Shown here: one piece after another, positions 1 to 11,812 of the stretch
Position numbering within the stretch: the first letter of the stretch is position 1
Layout: each line of letters starts with the position of its first letter
Source: Chamaecyparis obtusa
Lineage: Eukaryota; Streptophyta; Pinopsida; Cupressales; Cupressaceae
Assembly: GCA_027943335.1 (NCBI GenBank)
Contig: BSBK01001573.1
Span: 248,001-312,000, forward strand
Direction of reading: 5' to 3'
Length of the DNA stretch: 64,000 nt
Notes under the pieces: model-generated
What the model saw: the letters and a program-made list of their open reading frames with translations, nothing else
The model's database searches: none
Told to the model about the DNA's origin: nothing
Translations under genes and position numbers: made by a program

Positions 1-830
1 TCGCTCAGTTTGTTCCCCCACCAATTTTTTAATTTAATATTTCTGAAACAATGTTATTAAAATTAGAGGAGGAGAAGGAAAAAGAAAGAATCAAAAGAAT
101 AAATAAAAAAGATAAAATAGTATATTGATAGAGCTATAATAAATGGTTAGGTAAAAATGAAATGGAATTTTTTTTTTCTATGGTATTAAAAATGGACATA
201 TAATATAGTTTAGTAGAACTCAAATCCATGATATTGTTAAAGAGAATTACAAATATAAATTATAGGTTGAAAAATTTTCTATCATTAAGGATAAGGATTG
301 TTTAGATGATGAAGCTTGTATAAATTATTCTTCATTTTCCCATAAGAAAATATTGTACTTTATGCATTGAATTTTGAGGTAGGAAGCATTACAGGATAGA
401 GGAATTCTAACATCCAATGTTACTTCTCACTTTCTAATGATTTTTTGCACGAAAATAATGCTTTTTAGCTCTGGTTAATGCTTTAATTTTTTTCCTTCTA
501 TGTTTATGCTAATGGATGTAAAATATACATTTATTGTAAATGTTATGTCTTGGAGATATATTTTTTGTTTTATGAAGTTTCAAGTATCCATGGTTGCCAA
601 GAGATTTCATGAGATTAGTGATAAGGAATTGTCACCCTTAAAAGGGTAAATAGATTACTTGGGGGATCGTTGTCTACAATAAATTTATTTTCTTTACTCA
701 AAACTTTGGGACTGAGAACTCAAGGATTTAACTTCAAGCTACACCTTTACGAGGGTTATGTGGCAACATAAGGGAGTTCCATTTAATTCATAACTTGGTT
801 CCTGAAAGAAATATATTCTGACAATATGTA
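1..830 (+). repeat. Diverged dispersed repeat, gag-like copy 1
   Basis: This stretch aligns by eye, at low identity, with 8080-8830. Shared landmarks are the AATAAATGGTTAGGT stretch, a GATGATGAAGCTT stretch, and a CATGAGATT...CACC tail in the same order. Its first 180 bases also match 37268-37452. Copy 2 reads like a decayed Ty1/copia gag, so this is probably the same element with the reading frame lost. No open frame of useful length remains. The left end lies outside the window. Confidence 0.5.
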
Positions 831-1879
831 TTTATGCTATGTAATAAGAAAATTTCATTTTGTTACCCTTAAGCACGAATTGGAGAATCACAGAGAAACT
901 TGAGATATGGATGGTATATTTTAGGAAAAACATAATCATATTGTTGTAACTTATCAATGATAGTGTAGAATGTATTACATGTATTTCTTACATTGTTTAG
1001 CTATATTTAGTTAGGGAAATCATATACCTTCCTCAACTTAAAACATATACATTGTATTCATTCATAATTAATCATCCTTTTTTCATTGCATTCCAAATTA
1101 ATGCGGGTGCTAGTATTTCATCCTTAGTAATGGCTCTAGTCCATGGTTACTTGGATGTCATAAAATTCAAGAATCATATATTATCTTATTTGCATTTTTA
1201 ATTCTTGTCAACATATAATTTAACATTGGGTACCCATACTAACCACTATATTGAGGCATTAACCACGTATATTTGACTCAAAATGGAAAAGGACAAAGGT
1301 TTAAATAAAATTTGGCTTGAATATTATTTTATGAACTGCATTAATTACTTGAAGGGTTTATCCCCCTTAGGATGGATAGTCAAAAGTATTATTGAGGATT
1401 GCATTTTAATATTAAATAGTTTTATTGAGGATTATATTTTAATAAATGTTGAGTTCTTCATGTTTTATGAGATTCGAATGCTAATTGTATTGTAAAATTT
1501 AGAAATTTAAAATTGGATTTGCAAATTGTGATATTCCTAAGAAAAAATATTTGACTTGTTTATCATAGATGAAAATTAATGAAATGATGACATTTGAATG
1601 ACATTGTGTAAATTGGTCAATTCCTATCTGTGAATTAGTGGAATAATTATGTATCACATTGGACCTCTTCACTAGAGTAGAAATGCTAGATAATGACATT
1701 ATGGTGTAAAATGATGATTGATGTATTTTATGATTGTTTATCAAGGTTATAAATCCATTATGATGCTTAAAAGTGTGAGCTAGTGGATGCTAATATTACT
1801 ATGAAAATTCTAAAATTTGAAATTATATCATGTAATGATTATTGAAGGTATTGAGATAAAATACAAAATTGAGTGAGAA
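831..1879. other. AT-rich intergenic, nothing recognised
   Basis: This is AT-rich sequence with only short chance ORFs, such as a 70-codon one at 1283-1495 with no family resemblance. I see no LTR ends, no RNA gene and no coding bias. Confidence 0.5.
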
Positions 1880-4450
1880 AGATGTTTTTATTAAGGAAAA
1901 AATAGGTTTTGAAGGGAGATGAAACCATTTAAAAAGAGCTTACATTATACATTCAATAAAGGTCATCATCGTGGAACAAACCTAGAAAAAAAAGGACAAA
2001 AAGTAAGAAAAAAAGAAAAAGAAAAAAGACCCAACCTCCCCCCAGCAAATAGCTAGCAGAGAAAAAACAATAAAAACAAAACAAAGAGATAGAAAAATGA
2101 CTAGCCCAAATTCTTTAGTGTCTGCATAGCCTCCTCTTTAAGAATGTTCATTCTCTTAGAAATATTGTTTAGTTTCACAACGTCTTGGGGTAGGTTGGTA
2201 TTATTATTTTTTGTATTGGCCCTAATCCTCCTAATCATACCCATAGTCTCCTCAATACCAAACTCCTTCTCCTAGACTAGATCCATAAGGACCCTTTCGA
2301 GCTACATGTTGTCTAGTCTAGCGAGTAGAGAATTCATATTCTCAGCCAAACATTTTACCATTTTGCAATTATCATACATAATCTTTCACAAGGTGGAATC
2401 ATAATTTCTAACCCTTTGATTTAACTCCTCAATTTTCTTATCATAAAACTATCTTGTCTTTTCAATGATATCAACATTCTTGGAGATATAGTCATCCATC
2501 ATGTTATTTTCATTCTTGGTCTAGATAGGATATGGAACCATTAGAAGGGGTCACAATAGTAACATTATGTATAGCTTAGTCTAAATTCCCTGTACGTGGG
2601 CTTCATCTTTTCAAACTTTTATGAGAGGGAAGGATTCTTAAGGTGTAGTCTTTTGATCTCAATGAAATCTCATCTTATCACTCTAAAGAAGTAAATGGAG
2701 CTAACTTTGGCCATCTGCACAATACCAAGCACCTCCTCTATCTTTTACTCTTAGGAAATTAACTCCATAGAGATCGAGTGGGAGGTCTCCAAATCATCCT
2801 AAGTGGTTAGGGATTTCTTAGAGAAAGTAGGGGAGTCATGATCTAGAAAACTATAATAGTTGACATGAGCTAGGACTTTCTCTTTACCTTTCTCTAGAGA
2901 CTCGACATCTCTATGAGGAGGACTCTTATCCTTAGTAGTGGTAGAAGGGATGCTCTTAGACTTGGTATAAGGGGTTCAGAGATAGTTACATCCTTAACAT
3001 ATCCCTTAACCTTTCTCCACACCATGGACTCCTTCCTAGGATAAATTTTGGATTTTTTCAGTAGGGAAGGAGGGACATCATCATCAACATATTCTTCATT
3101 TTCCCAGCCATCTTCCTTTGAGCTCTAATTATCCTCTTCCTCCACTGAAATAAAGGGAACCATATAAGGGGTAGTAGAATTCCTATCCCTAAGATACTGA
3201 AAGATTAAAAAAATGAGGCATTGGTACAAGATAGGGTTCTTGCTAGGGTTATTGTTATGATCAATAATTCTATCATTAAGTAAAGATAATCAATAGAAAA
3301 TAAAGGAAATGAAAACCTTATTTTAAAAATGGTTTAACATTACAAGATGATATTTGTACACTCCGATCAACCTCCCATCTAGAGTAAATTATTCTATGAT
3401 TGGCTTCAAAAGATCTCTTCATATCTCCTTAACAAGTGCTCAAGTGAGAAGTAGGAATTACTTCCCTTCAACAATTTCTTCTTTTCATACTTAGACTTAG
3501 GGAACTTCTTGGTGGCTTCCTTTGATAATTTAAAAAATTTATTACCTCCATCAATAGAATAGTAACATTAGCTACAAGGCCTTCATCAATGACCAGGGGC
3601 TTTCAAAAAACATTGAGTTTACAATTCTCTCACTGTTGCAAAAAAAATATTGTGACCTTCTTGTTGAAACCATGAAGTCTCTCGAAGTAGGGTGTAAAAC
3701 CACCTTTCCTTAGACATTCCCATATTATGTATTTATTATTTTATAAATCATATCTTAGAAGATCAATCCTCCATCTCTCACCACTCATGTTGATAGACAC
3801 ATAGTAAGGCTCAACAATCTTGTTCGTAGAGTAGGGATCCTCAAAATAACACAAACAACAACATAAAAAAAACCTAGTGACCCCAAATAAGCATAACACC
3901 ACCTATAAATTGTATGGATGGAAGATTGATTAATGATTTACTTATCTTTGAGATAATAACCCCATCTACCAAAAAATCCATTATTAATATGTGTCCACTT
4001 TATGAGTAATTGAAAACTTTCCATGTTTATCATGAGTTCAATAAAAGAAAAGGAAAAATTTAAAATAAACATCTAAATTGTCCTCCCCATTCAAAGTTTT
4101 TATAGCCTTAGATCGAACCCCTACGTTAGCAAGGAGATCAACTGTACCATTAGTCTCCCAATAGGCATGAGCAATGTGGAAATTGTCAAATGTTTGAAAT
4201 ATACTAACTAAGGACTTCAAAATATTTTAAATTGTCCATGAAGCCCTATCTTCCTCCTTCAAACATCTAATTAATGTGTTGGAGTCTCCCTCGATCTAGA
4301 CATTTCTATAGTTGAGGCTAGTATAAATCACCATATTCTGGAAGACCCACATGGCCTCAACCAGGTTCCTAGATTGAGTACCAAAGGGGAGATCCATTGT
4401 CTCAATATAAATTCCATCCTTATTTCTGACTCCCCCACACATAGTTTATA
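1880..4450 (-). pseudogene. 5'-truncated L1-type LINE tail: RNase H plus third ORF
   Basis: Read on the minus strand, 4450-4030 encodes a plant LINE RNase H remnant with an EGDSNTLI segment (third acidic motif) and HAYWETNGTVDLLANVG (end of the fold, usually E.N..AD.LA). Next comes a frameshifted ORF (about 3800-2100) with GFTPYFERLHGFNKKVT near 3700 and TLDGRL near 3375, then a lysine- and serine-rich section and a coiled-coil-like tail. The 3' end near 1880 is T-rich on the plus strand, as expected for the tail of a minus-strand LINE. The same order, RNase H then this ORF, occurs in the LINE at 39852-56112, which is why I assign the whole stretch to one element. The reverse transcriptase is absent, consistent with 5' truncation. 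No target-site duplication was found. Confidence 0.65.
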
Positions 4451-6195
4451 GTGAGCTGGATGTTTTTAACTATTGGTAAACTTATTTGTGAATGAATTAG
4501 CTATGAATATTCTTTTAATTGAAATAAGGATGCATATTTGATGTTGGAAGTTTTATAACTAATGTGTATTATGATTCAATCTTAGCCCTTGTGACCTCAA
4601 AGATTAAGTGAAGTCTTAAGTGGGGAGGATCTAGTTGTACTATCATTCTTTTTTATTGAGTGATCGTGGTTGTAAAATTTTTCCCTGATGCTAAGAGGTA
4701 TGGGTGAGCTTTTTAGGAAGATAACTTAGTTCTAGAGAATGTTACATTAATTGTAAGTTATATTGTAAAAAGCATTAGAGGTTGAAGTTTTAATTAAATG
4801 ATTTCAATTTTATAATCTTGAAGATACTATTTGTGTACCATCCTAAAAATTAAAAACCCTTAATTAGGTGCTTATTTTAGCCCCAGTTTAGTATGTATGT
4901 GTTCCCACATTGAATTCAAGCTCTCCTAACACTTACCAGACGTTCACATTAATATTATGAGTCCTATATTGGTTCAATTTATTCAAATGTAAAGGTTTGA
5001 ACTTATTTCTAATTATTCTACTCTATTTTTCTTCCAATCAAATGATTCCTTTCATCACCTAGGCCCTATATCCATTTTTTGGCCTTCATGACCTATTTTG
5101 ACTGTAGATTGACCTATACATAGAAAACATGTGCCTACCCTATTTCCTTAACACAAAGCCCAAATTTTGGCTCATTTTCATAGGTACATAATGTCATTCA
5201 TATTCTATCCCCTAGAATTAGGGCCCAAATTTGTCTTGGCACCCTATGATAGTGTATTAGTGGGAGATATGGTCCCATGATTGGTCCTCTTTAGTTTTAA
5301 CACCTAAGGTGGTGGATGTAATACATATATCCCTATCTCTCCTCATTTTAATATCCATTATCAAGTGAAATCATTCACTATGAATTTTCTAAGAATTCAT
5401 AATGAATCAAGCAATCAAAGTTCAAGATCTCTCTTACAATTAGACATCCAAGTATTTAATTATTCAAAGAAATCATTTTCTTCTTCATCAAACATTGTTG
5501 GAAATCTACAATATCCATCATTCAAGGAATTTATTTTATAGTTCCTTTTAATCAAGAAATTTCAACAATGCTTTCTATTTCATCCAGAGAGGCTTTGTAT
5601 CATCAAGATATGTGGTGATTTAAAGTTCATATCTGGTTTCTATTTCATTTCCTTATGCTATTTCCTTTCATTTTTAAGGTTGATTCCTAAACATGGGTTT
5701 GACCTTGGCAAACTGCTTAAGATAACCTTTTGCCTTTTTTTTGTGTGTGAATTTGTATTTTTTCCCCAAGTTTAAAACAAATTTTTCCCTATACCTTGCA
5801 TTTTTAGCTCAAATTTAATAGAGAGCTAGGTTCCAGACTCTAGGTCTTAGATCAGTAGATACAGGTCATTTGAAGATTCTGATAGTCAAGAATTTGAGTC
5901 TAAAAATTCACTTCTCATATTTTATTTCTATGTTCATTCAAATTCCTTCTTGTTCTCTTTTACATTTTCATTTTACTTGGATAAATTCATACATCTTCTC
6001 ACTCAACAATATCATTCCTCTCCTTCTCAATGTTAAGCAATAAAAGCAATAAAAAAACCTTCCAAAACTGATATTCGAATGATGTATTTCAAGTAGTATT
6101 AATCATATTTATCTTGTGGTGGTTCTATATTCCAATGTAATAGTATATATTCATTGTTTATATCTCTAAGCTAAGACACAAATTTTAACCATTTC
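4451..6195. other. Intergenic, no gene seen
   Basis: No protein family is recognisable in any frame. The stretch from about 4850 to 5900 has the look of old LTR or untranslated element sequence, with long runs lacking ATGs and scattered CCTAA/CCCTA words. I found no matching partner in the window. Confidence 0.4.
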
Positions 6196-6196
6196 A

Positions 6197-6198
<2 letters not shown>

Positions 6199-6237
<39 letters not shown>

Positions 6238-6380
6238 AAAATAACAATAACAATAACAATAACAATAACAATAACGATAACGATAATGATAATGATAACG
6301 ATAACGATAACGATAACGATAACGATAACGATAACGATAACGATAACGATAACGATAACGATAACGATAACGAGAACGAG

Positions 6381-6464
<84 letters not shown>

Positions 6465-6476
6465 AATAATAATAAT
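6199..6476 (+). repeat. Compound microsatellite: AAT / AACAAT / AACGAT / AAC / AAT
   Basis: The tract has ordered blocks. They are (AAT)n at about 6200-6232, AACAAT hexamers to about 6273, AACGAT hexamers with a few AATGAT to about 6370, two GAGAAC units, (AAC)n to about 6460, and (AAT)n to 6476. Each block differs from its neighbour by one substitution in the unit. Three overlapping ORFs of poly-N/T/I, poly-L/S or poly-R/Y type are translations of this repeat and not genes. Confidence 0.97.
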
Positions 6477-7679
6477 TTATGCTTAAAGCCATGGTAAAAC
6501 CCTATATTTTTCACTCAAGTAAATTATTATGTTTTAAACATAAATTTATACTTTTACATACCATGTAAAATTAAATATATTGTGTAAAATTAAATTTTGT
6601 ATACAATTGTAAGAACAAAATTTAATTGGTGGATATTCCTCCTAAGCTTTTTTTAATTTAATATCTAGTTTGAATCAAAATTATAGAAAGATATTTTGGG
6701 GTCATAAATTTTATCCCTTTGTTTAATGTCATCTTCACTCGGGCCTCATTTGAATGATTTTGGCCTTCTTAACTTGGTCATGTTTAGTTATCTTTGAGTT
6801 GGCTTAAATTTAGCAACTTTATCTACCTTTAGGACACTACTCCTTTATTTAGCATTGATTGATCTCTCAATGATTGTTTCAATAAAAAATGTGTTGAATG
6901 ATGTTTGTTTAAAGAGATATTAAATTTACTTTTTTGCCTTTATAATTTAGCTAGTCTTGTAGGTATCTATTTTGTCTTCCTATCACCTACATATATTTAT
7001 ATAAATAGATAAAGTTTTTAAATTGACATAGAAGTCTTCCTTGCAGCATGTCAAATCTTGAACTTAAAGAGAGAATATGAAAAGAGTTCCATCTAAAGAT
7101 CAATAAAGTTTTTTACACAAAAAAAATTGAATATTGAATCCATAGTGGGATTTTATATCTAAACAACTCTTAACAACAGTAAAACCATATGCAAGGAAAG
7201 TAAGAAGTGGTACATTGTATATGAATGTGTAAATAAAAGGAAATAAATTGATAGCTTAGTCTTTGAGAAGACTTTTCCTTTCATATAATGGCTTATTGTG
7301 AGGCATCACATTAGGAAAGAGTGATGAAAATAATGTAAATGGTCATTGAAGAAGTGGGCCTTAGTCAAATTTGAGAAAAATGGTTAACTTAAAATAATTA
7401 TTTTTATATCTTTTATAATATGAACTAAGATTGAGTGTATATGAAATAATGTGACATTGATTTTCTTTCATATGGTGAAAATATTTGTCACCAGTGGATT
7501 GTAAAAAGGAAGAAGTGGAAAGAGAATATATGTGACTTAACAAAAAATGCATGATTTTAGTTTGTAATTTTAAAAAAGGGTATTACATCATATAAATATT
7601 GTGGTTTTAACTCTCATACTCGGAGAATGAAGTACAAATGTAAATAAAATATTACAAATTATGAAGAATAAAGTATGGA
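6477..7679. other. AT-rich intergenic, no gene seen
   Basis: No conserved coding frame, RNA gene or element terminus was recognised. ORFs here are under 65 codons and lack any family motif. Confidence 0.45.
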
Positions 7680-8840
7680 AAGGAAAAATACCTGAATATA
7701 AAGCTTAGTTTTTGGATTATAGTAGTGGACATGATAAATCTAAGGCTATTATTCATCACACTCTTTTTCACATTGAACTTAATCATATTAACTTGAATAA
7801 AGTATCTATATATTTTTTGGATAATCTATACAAATTTCTTTAGGAAAACATAATTAATATAATTTTTTCTTTAAAAGTTCAATTTCTCCGATTCATAATG
7901 GAATATAGAATTAAATACTCAAATCATGTATGTAATTTGAGATTTCCCATTATTAATTAAAAAAAGGTTGAGGCTTCAACAGATGAAGACGATTCTATGG
8001 CCATCTTGTCAAACAAATTTCCTTCAAAATACTATAATATAATATTTAAACTCAATCATATCACTTTAAAAGCTCTAGAAGATATGATTTTATATCTTCT
8101 AGCAAAAAACAAGAGGACAAAGGAAAGGTAAAAAATAATATATTCAATAGACAAATCACTATATTCACATAGCAATAATAAATGGTTAGGTGAAGAAAAA
8201 AGAGAAAATGTATCTTTCTATTTTGGGAAGAAAGAGCACAAAACAATTTCATAGAACTCGAGATATTAGATCATCTTAAAGAGAATCCTAAAGATAAATT
8301 AGATGTAGACAACTTTTCTTACATCAAGGATGAGGATTGACCAGATGATGAAGCTTTAATAAATGATTATCTATTCTTACATAACAAGATAATCATACTT
8401 TAAGACTTCAATTTAGGGTTAGGACAATCACGAGGATGAAAGATTTTTATCATCTCAAATTAGCTTCTCTCTTTGAAATAATTCTTTTTAGGAGAAGTTT
8501 TTTGGGTAATTTTGGTTATCCTCAAGTTTCTTGCCTACTTTTTTTATTCAAATGTATTTTGAATATATATGTATTACGAAGATTATATTTTGGGTATTGA
8601 TTTGGGGTTTAGGAGGAAGCTCAAGTATGGATGATATCCTAGAGAATTCATGAGATTGTGAGGTATAATTATCACCATTATGAGAGTCAAGAGATTATTT
8701 GGACAATTTTTTTCAAAAATAATTTGATGTTTTTGATTCAAGAGCTCAAAAATTCACCTAAAAGATAAACCTTTACAAAGTTCATGAGGAAAATTGGAGG
8801 AATTAAAATTGATTAAGGATTTGGTTTGATTTTCACAATA
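7680..8840 (+). pseudogene. Decayed Ty1/copia gag-like sequence, copy 2 of the 1-830 repeat
   Basis: The plus strand gives broken frames that resemble a copia UBN2-type gag. One segment has an L..SL.. H..L pattern. A later one (about 7980-8110) reads EASTDEDDSMAILSNKFPSK then KALEDMILYLLAKNK, matching the usual 'MAITLL.SLP.SY...L..LL..E' course of copia gag. Several stops and frame changes are present, and no protease or later domain follows. The match to 1-830 and to 37268-37452 shows it is a dispersed family. The gag assignment is by resemblance only. Confidence 0.45.
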
Positions 8841-8853
8841 AATAAGTTAGGTT

Positions 8854-8980
8854 TGTTAACATTCCACCAAATAATGTAACTATTAACTTCTTCATCATTT
8901 CTCAACTATATATACTATGTATATCTTTCAATGTCACATTAGAATAGAATATTAATTTCTTCTAGTTCTCTACTTTATCA
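8854..8980 (+). mobile_element. Short LTR-like end (127 bp) with primer-binding site
   Basis: This segment begins TGTTAACATTCC and ends CTTTATCA. It contains a TATA-like CTATATATACT and is followed at once by TTTGGTATCAGAACTATC (8981-8998), which matches the start of the initiator-Met tRNA primer-binding site (TGGTATCAGAGC) used by many plant copia elements. LTRs of 100-200 bp are known in some copia lineages and in TRIMs. No second LTR was found, so this is an inferred remnant. Confidence 0.5.
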
Positions 8981-9392
8981 TTTGGTATCAGAACTATCAA
9001 GCATTTTTATGCTTTTGTATCTTTTGTAGGTGTAGTAAATGATAATTCATTTGTTTTTAACAACTATGGATAATGTGGAAGGTATGAATAAGAGATATTG
9101 ATGTCAGGTGCATATTCTATGATATATTGACTTCACTTCCTATTTGATCTATACCTTATGTTTGCATTTGTATTGTAAGAAATTTTTATTAGCACAAAGA
9201 GATATAAGAGGCTGAAAAATATAAAGCATCTATATTAAATAGGTTTTTCAAAGGGAGAGAATTAAATCTCTATTATAAAATGTTTTTATAACCTCCTAAT
9301 TTAAGAACTTTTCTCCCATAAGTGATTATATCCATAGCTATGTTTGCCAGACTAGGACATATTTTCAAATAATGCTAAACATTTAAAGCTAT

Positions 9393-9902
9393 CTGATAAG
9401 CATATGTTCATGAAACATTATAGTTAGATTATGTATTGATTTATTGTGTAATCAGAAATATAAAATCTCTTAACTGAGCGGACCTAACATTCTTAATTTA
9501 TAAATCCTTTAACTGGGTACATGTCTTAGATTAGCATTGTAAAATCCTTTAGCAAGGTAGACTCAAAAAGTGTTTATACTCTTAATAGGGTAAATACGCT
9601 TAATAGCGTAAGCTATCAGAAAAAGATAAACTTTGTAGTTCTAACTGATCAAACTTCTTACTGTAGAGGTGAAGTATTCTGAGTGTGATCCCCACCATAG
9701 TTTTTTTCTATGACCAAGGATTTATACGAGATCAAAAATCACGGTGTTATGAGTTGTGTTTCATGATTTTTATTTATGTCTTTATGATGATGTATGCAAA
9801 GTTTTCTATTTTGTGAATGGTTAGAAAAGGTAGATAAAAGTTTTTCTAGTACTAATGCACCCCTCCCCTCTTAATACTTAACTTTCAATAATTATTCCAA
9901 TA
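9393..9902 (+). repeat. Left LTR of the pol-less element, 5' part missing
   Basis: It aligns with 28019-28525 through to the end. Both contain TTTATTGTGTAATCAGAA, five spaced TTAACAGGGT-type motifs, the GACCAAGGATTTAT stretch and the CACCCCTCCCCTCT end. The last two bases are TA where the right copy has CA. Sequence upstream of 9393 does not match the first 700 bp of the right LTR, so the left LTR is truncated or chimeric. Confidence 0.8.
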
Positions 9903-9920
9903 ATTGGTATCAAAGAAGAG
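9903..9920 (+). other. Primer-binding site, iMet-type
   Basis: ATTGGTATCAAAGAAGAG directly abuts the LTR end. TTGGTATCA is the usual complement of the 3' end of plant initiator-Met tRNA. Later bases have drifted. Confidence 0.75.
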
Positions 9921-9966
9921 TCTATTATTCATAAGTCTAACCAGTTAAGAGGAAAGATCTGAAGGG

Positions 9967-11322
9967 ATGGAAAGCTATAAATATGAAAAGGTGATTGACA
10001 ATATAAACATGGAACTAAAGTTTTCAAATGAATAGATTGATGAGCTTGGAAGGAAATTGAAGCATTCACTTAGAAAGAAAAAGGAGCTAGCCCATCAATT
10101 AAATGATACACGAGATCAGGTTGAAGACCTTGAAGAACAATTAGAGGGAAGTTTGTCTAATGAATGTGAAGCTTCCATATCAAAACTATCTCAAAAGAAA
10201 AAAAAAACCTAATTGATCAGGTAAAAGCATTAATAAGGGAGTAAGAAGCTTAATCGGTAAGAATATGTGAAGTCCTCAAACAAAAGAGAAAAGATAAAGA
10301 TGATAAAAGAATAATTAAAGATGAAAAAAGGAAGATAAGTACAAGGATGAATGAGAAAGATGTGGAAAAAGAAAGGTTAACAAAAAATCACTTCAATATG
10401 ACAGATCAACTAATCGGTGGTAATTATGAGATTGCAAGAAAAGTTGAAGAGATTGTTGGATCGAGATTAGAGAATGAACATTTAAGGAATGAACTAAAAT
10501 TTAAAAATGATGCAAATATAGTTTTGAAAGAGAATGAAGAAACATTAAGAATAGTGGATGAACAACTAAGAGTTCAAAGACAACCGAGAGATACCACTGG
10601 ACTTTGATTTACTGAAAATAACACTACCAAGAAGGGAGAGTCCTCAAATCAAGAATCAAACTAAAATACTGCTAACCCACCAAAGGAAAAGAATCCTACT
10701 GGTTATCACTATGGGAAATTAGCTCATACAAATAATGTTTGTAGGAGCGAAAGAGGTAATCCACCGAGAATTTCTAAGCTTGATGGTTATTGTTTCAATT
10801 GCAATAAGTATGGTCATAAAGTATTTGAGTGTAGATCAAGGATTGCTAATAATACAAGAATGAAAAAATTCCAATGGTTGCTACAATAATTGCAATAGAT
10901 ATAGTCAAAATTCTAAAGATTTTAGGTCACAAAGGAAGAATGTGAAATGAGAACCTAACCAACAAGGTTCAACAATACCATGGGACTACAATACAAGAAT
11001 TTCATGTACAACATGAAAGAGATTTGGACACATAGAAAAAAATTTCATTTTGATGCATGGAAGGAACAAAAAAAGGTCATGGAGAAATACTGGAATGACA
11101 TGCTTTCATTGTCACATGGTTGGTCACTTAGCTAAAAACTAGAGGTACCGAGGCAAACCCCCAACTCAGGAAAAACTGAGTGAAACTATTCAATTGAATG
11201 TGGAAGAGATAAGAGATCAACTGAATAGAATACAGAGAAGAAATTTTCTTGATGATGAGACTGCACTTGGAACAATTGATGGCACCTCATCCTCTAGATC
11301 GGGTGCACATACCTTCACCTGA
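9967..11322 (+). pseudogene. Gag of the pol-less element: coiled coil plus five zinc-knuckle-like motifs
   Basis: The frame opens at ATG 9967. It begins with a lysine- and glutamate-rich, heptad-like region (about 9967-10600, with ELGRKLKHSLRKKKELAHQL and RLENEHLRNELKFKNDAN) and then five zinc-knuckle-like motifs. These are GYHYGKLAHTNNVC near 10700, CFNCNKYGHKVFEC near 10795, CYNNCNRYSQNSKDF near 10890, CTT.KRFGHIEKN near 11010, and CFHCHMVGHLAKN near 11100. Only the second keeps the full CX2CX4HX4C pattern. The others have lost one or more ligands or their frame. At least one frameshift lies near 10200 in a poly-A run, and there are several stops. Gag proteins of LTR elements form the particle and bind RNA through knuckles, usually one or two of them. 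No protease follows. Confidence 0.7.
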
Positions 11323-11812
11323 TCAATCAAACGTATGTATAGGAAATGTGAACTATAATTGAATCTTAAATAGGTTCTTAAAATTTGTGTAAAGATCCAT
11401 ATGAACATATATAGATGCATTTGGATATATGCTGAGAGGTTGACATTTCATGTTTTGATTACTGAGAGATGATGTTATTTTGCCTCATTCGGAAAAAGGA
11501 AGTATATTTGGTAATCGGTGAAAAATAAGTCGGTGATATCATTAAATGCTAAAATTATAGTCATTGGGAACCTTAATCGAGGAAAATGTATAATAGGCCC
11601 CTTGTCATTTTATTTTTACCACAAATTTCCAAGAGCTTTTCAAGCACTTTGCAAAAATGAGTATTCTGAGAGTATTCTAGTGATCAATTGAGCACATCTT
11701 AGCATTATTAAGAGCATTCAAGAGATTACTAGTGTTTTCTTGAGCTATGTAAGCATGACCAAGTTGATATTCAAAATTAAACCTACAGTCAAGGGATTAT
11801 ATCGATGAATAA

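Noticed and set aside
1283..1744. 70- and 81-codon ORFs on opposite strands
   Set aside because: AT-rich chance ORFs without family resemblance or neighbouring element structure.
6166..6514. Three overlapping ORFs of about 100 codons on both strands
   Set aside because: They are translations of the compound microsatellite (poly-Leu/Ser, Arg/Tyr, Asn/Thr/Ile) and have no composition typical of a protein.
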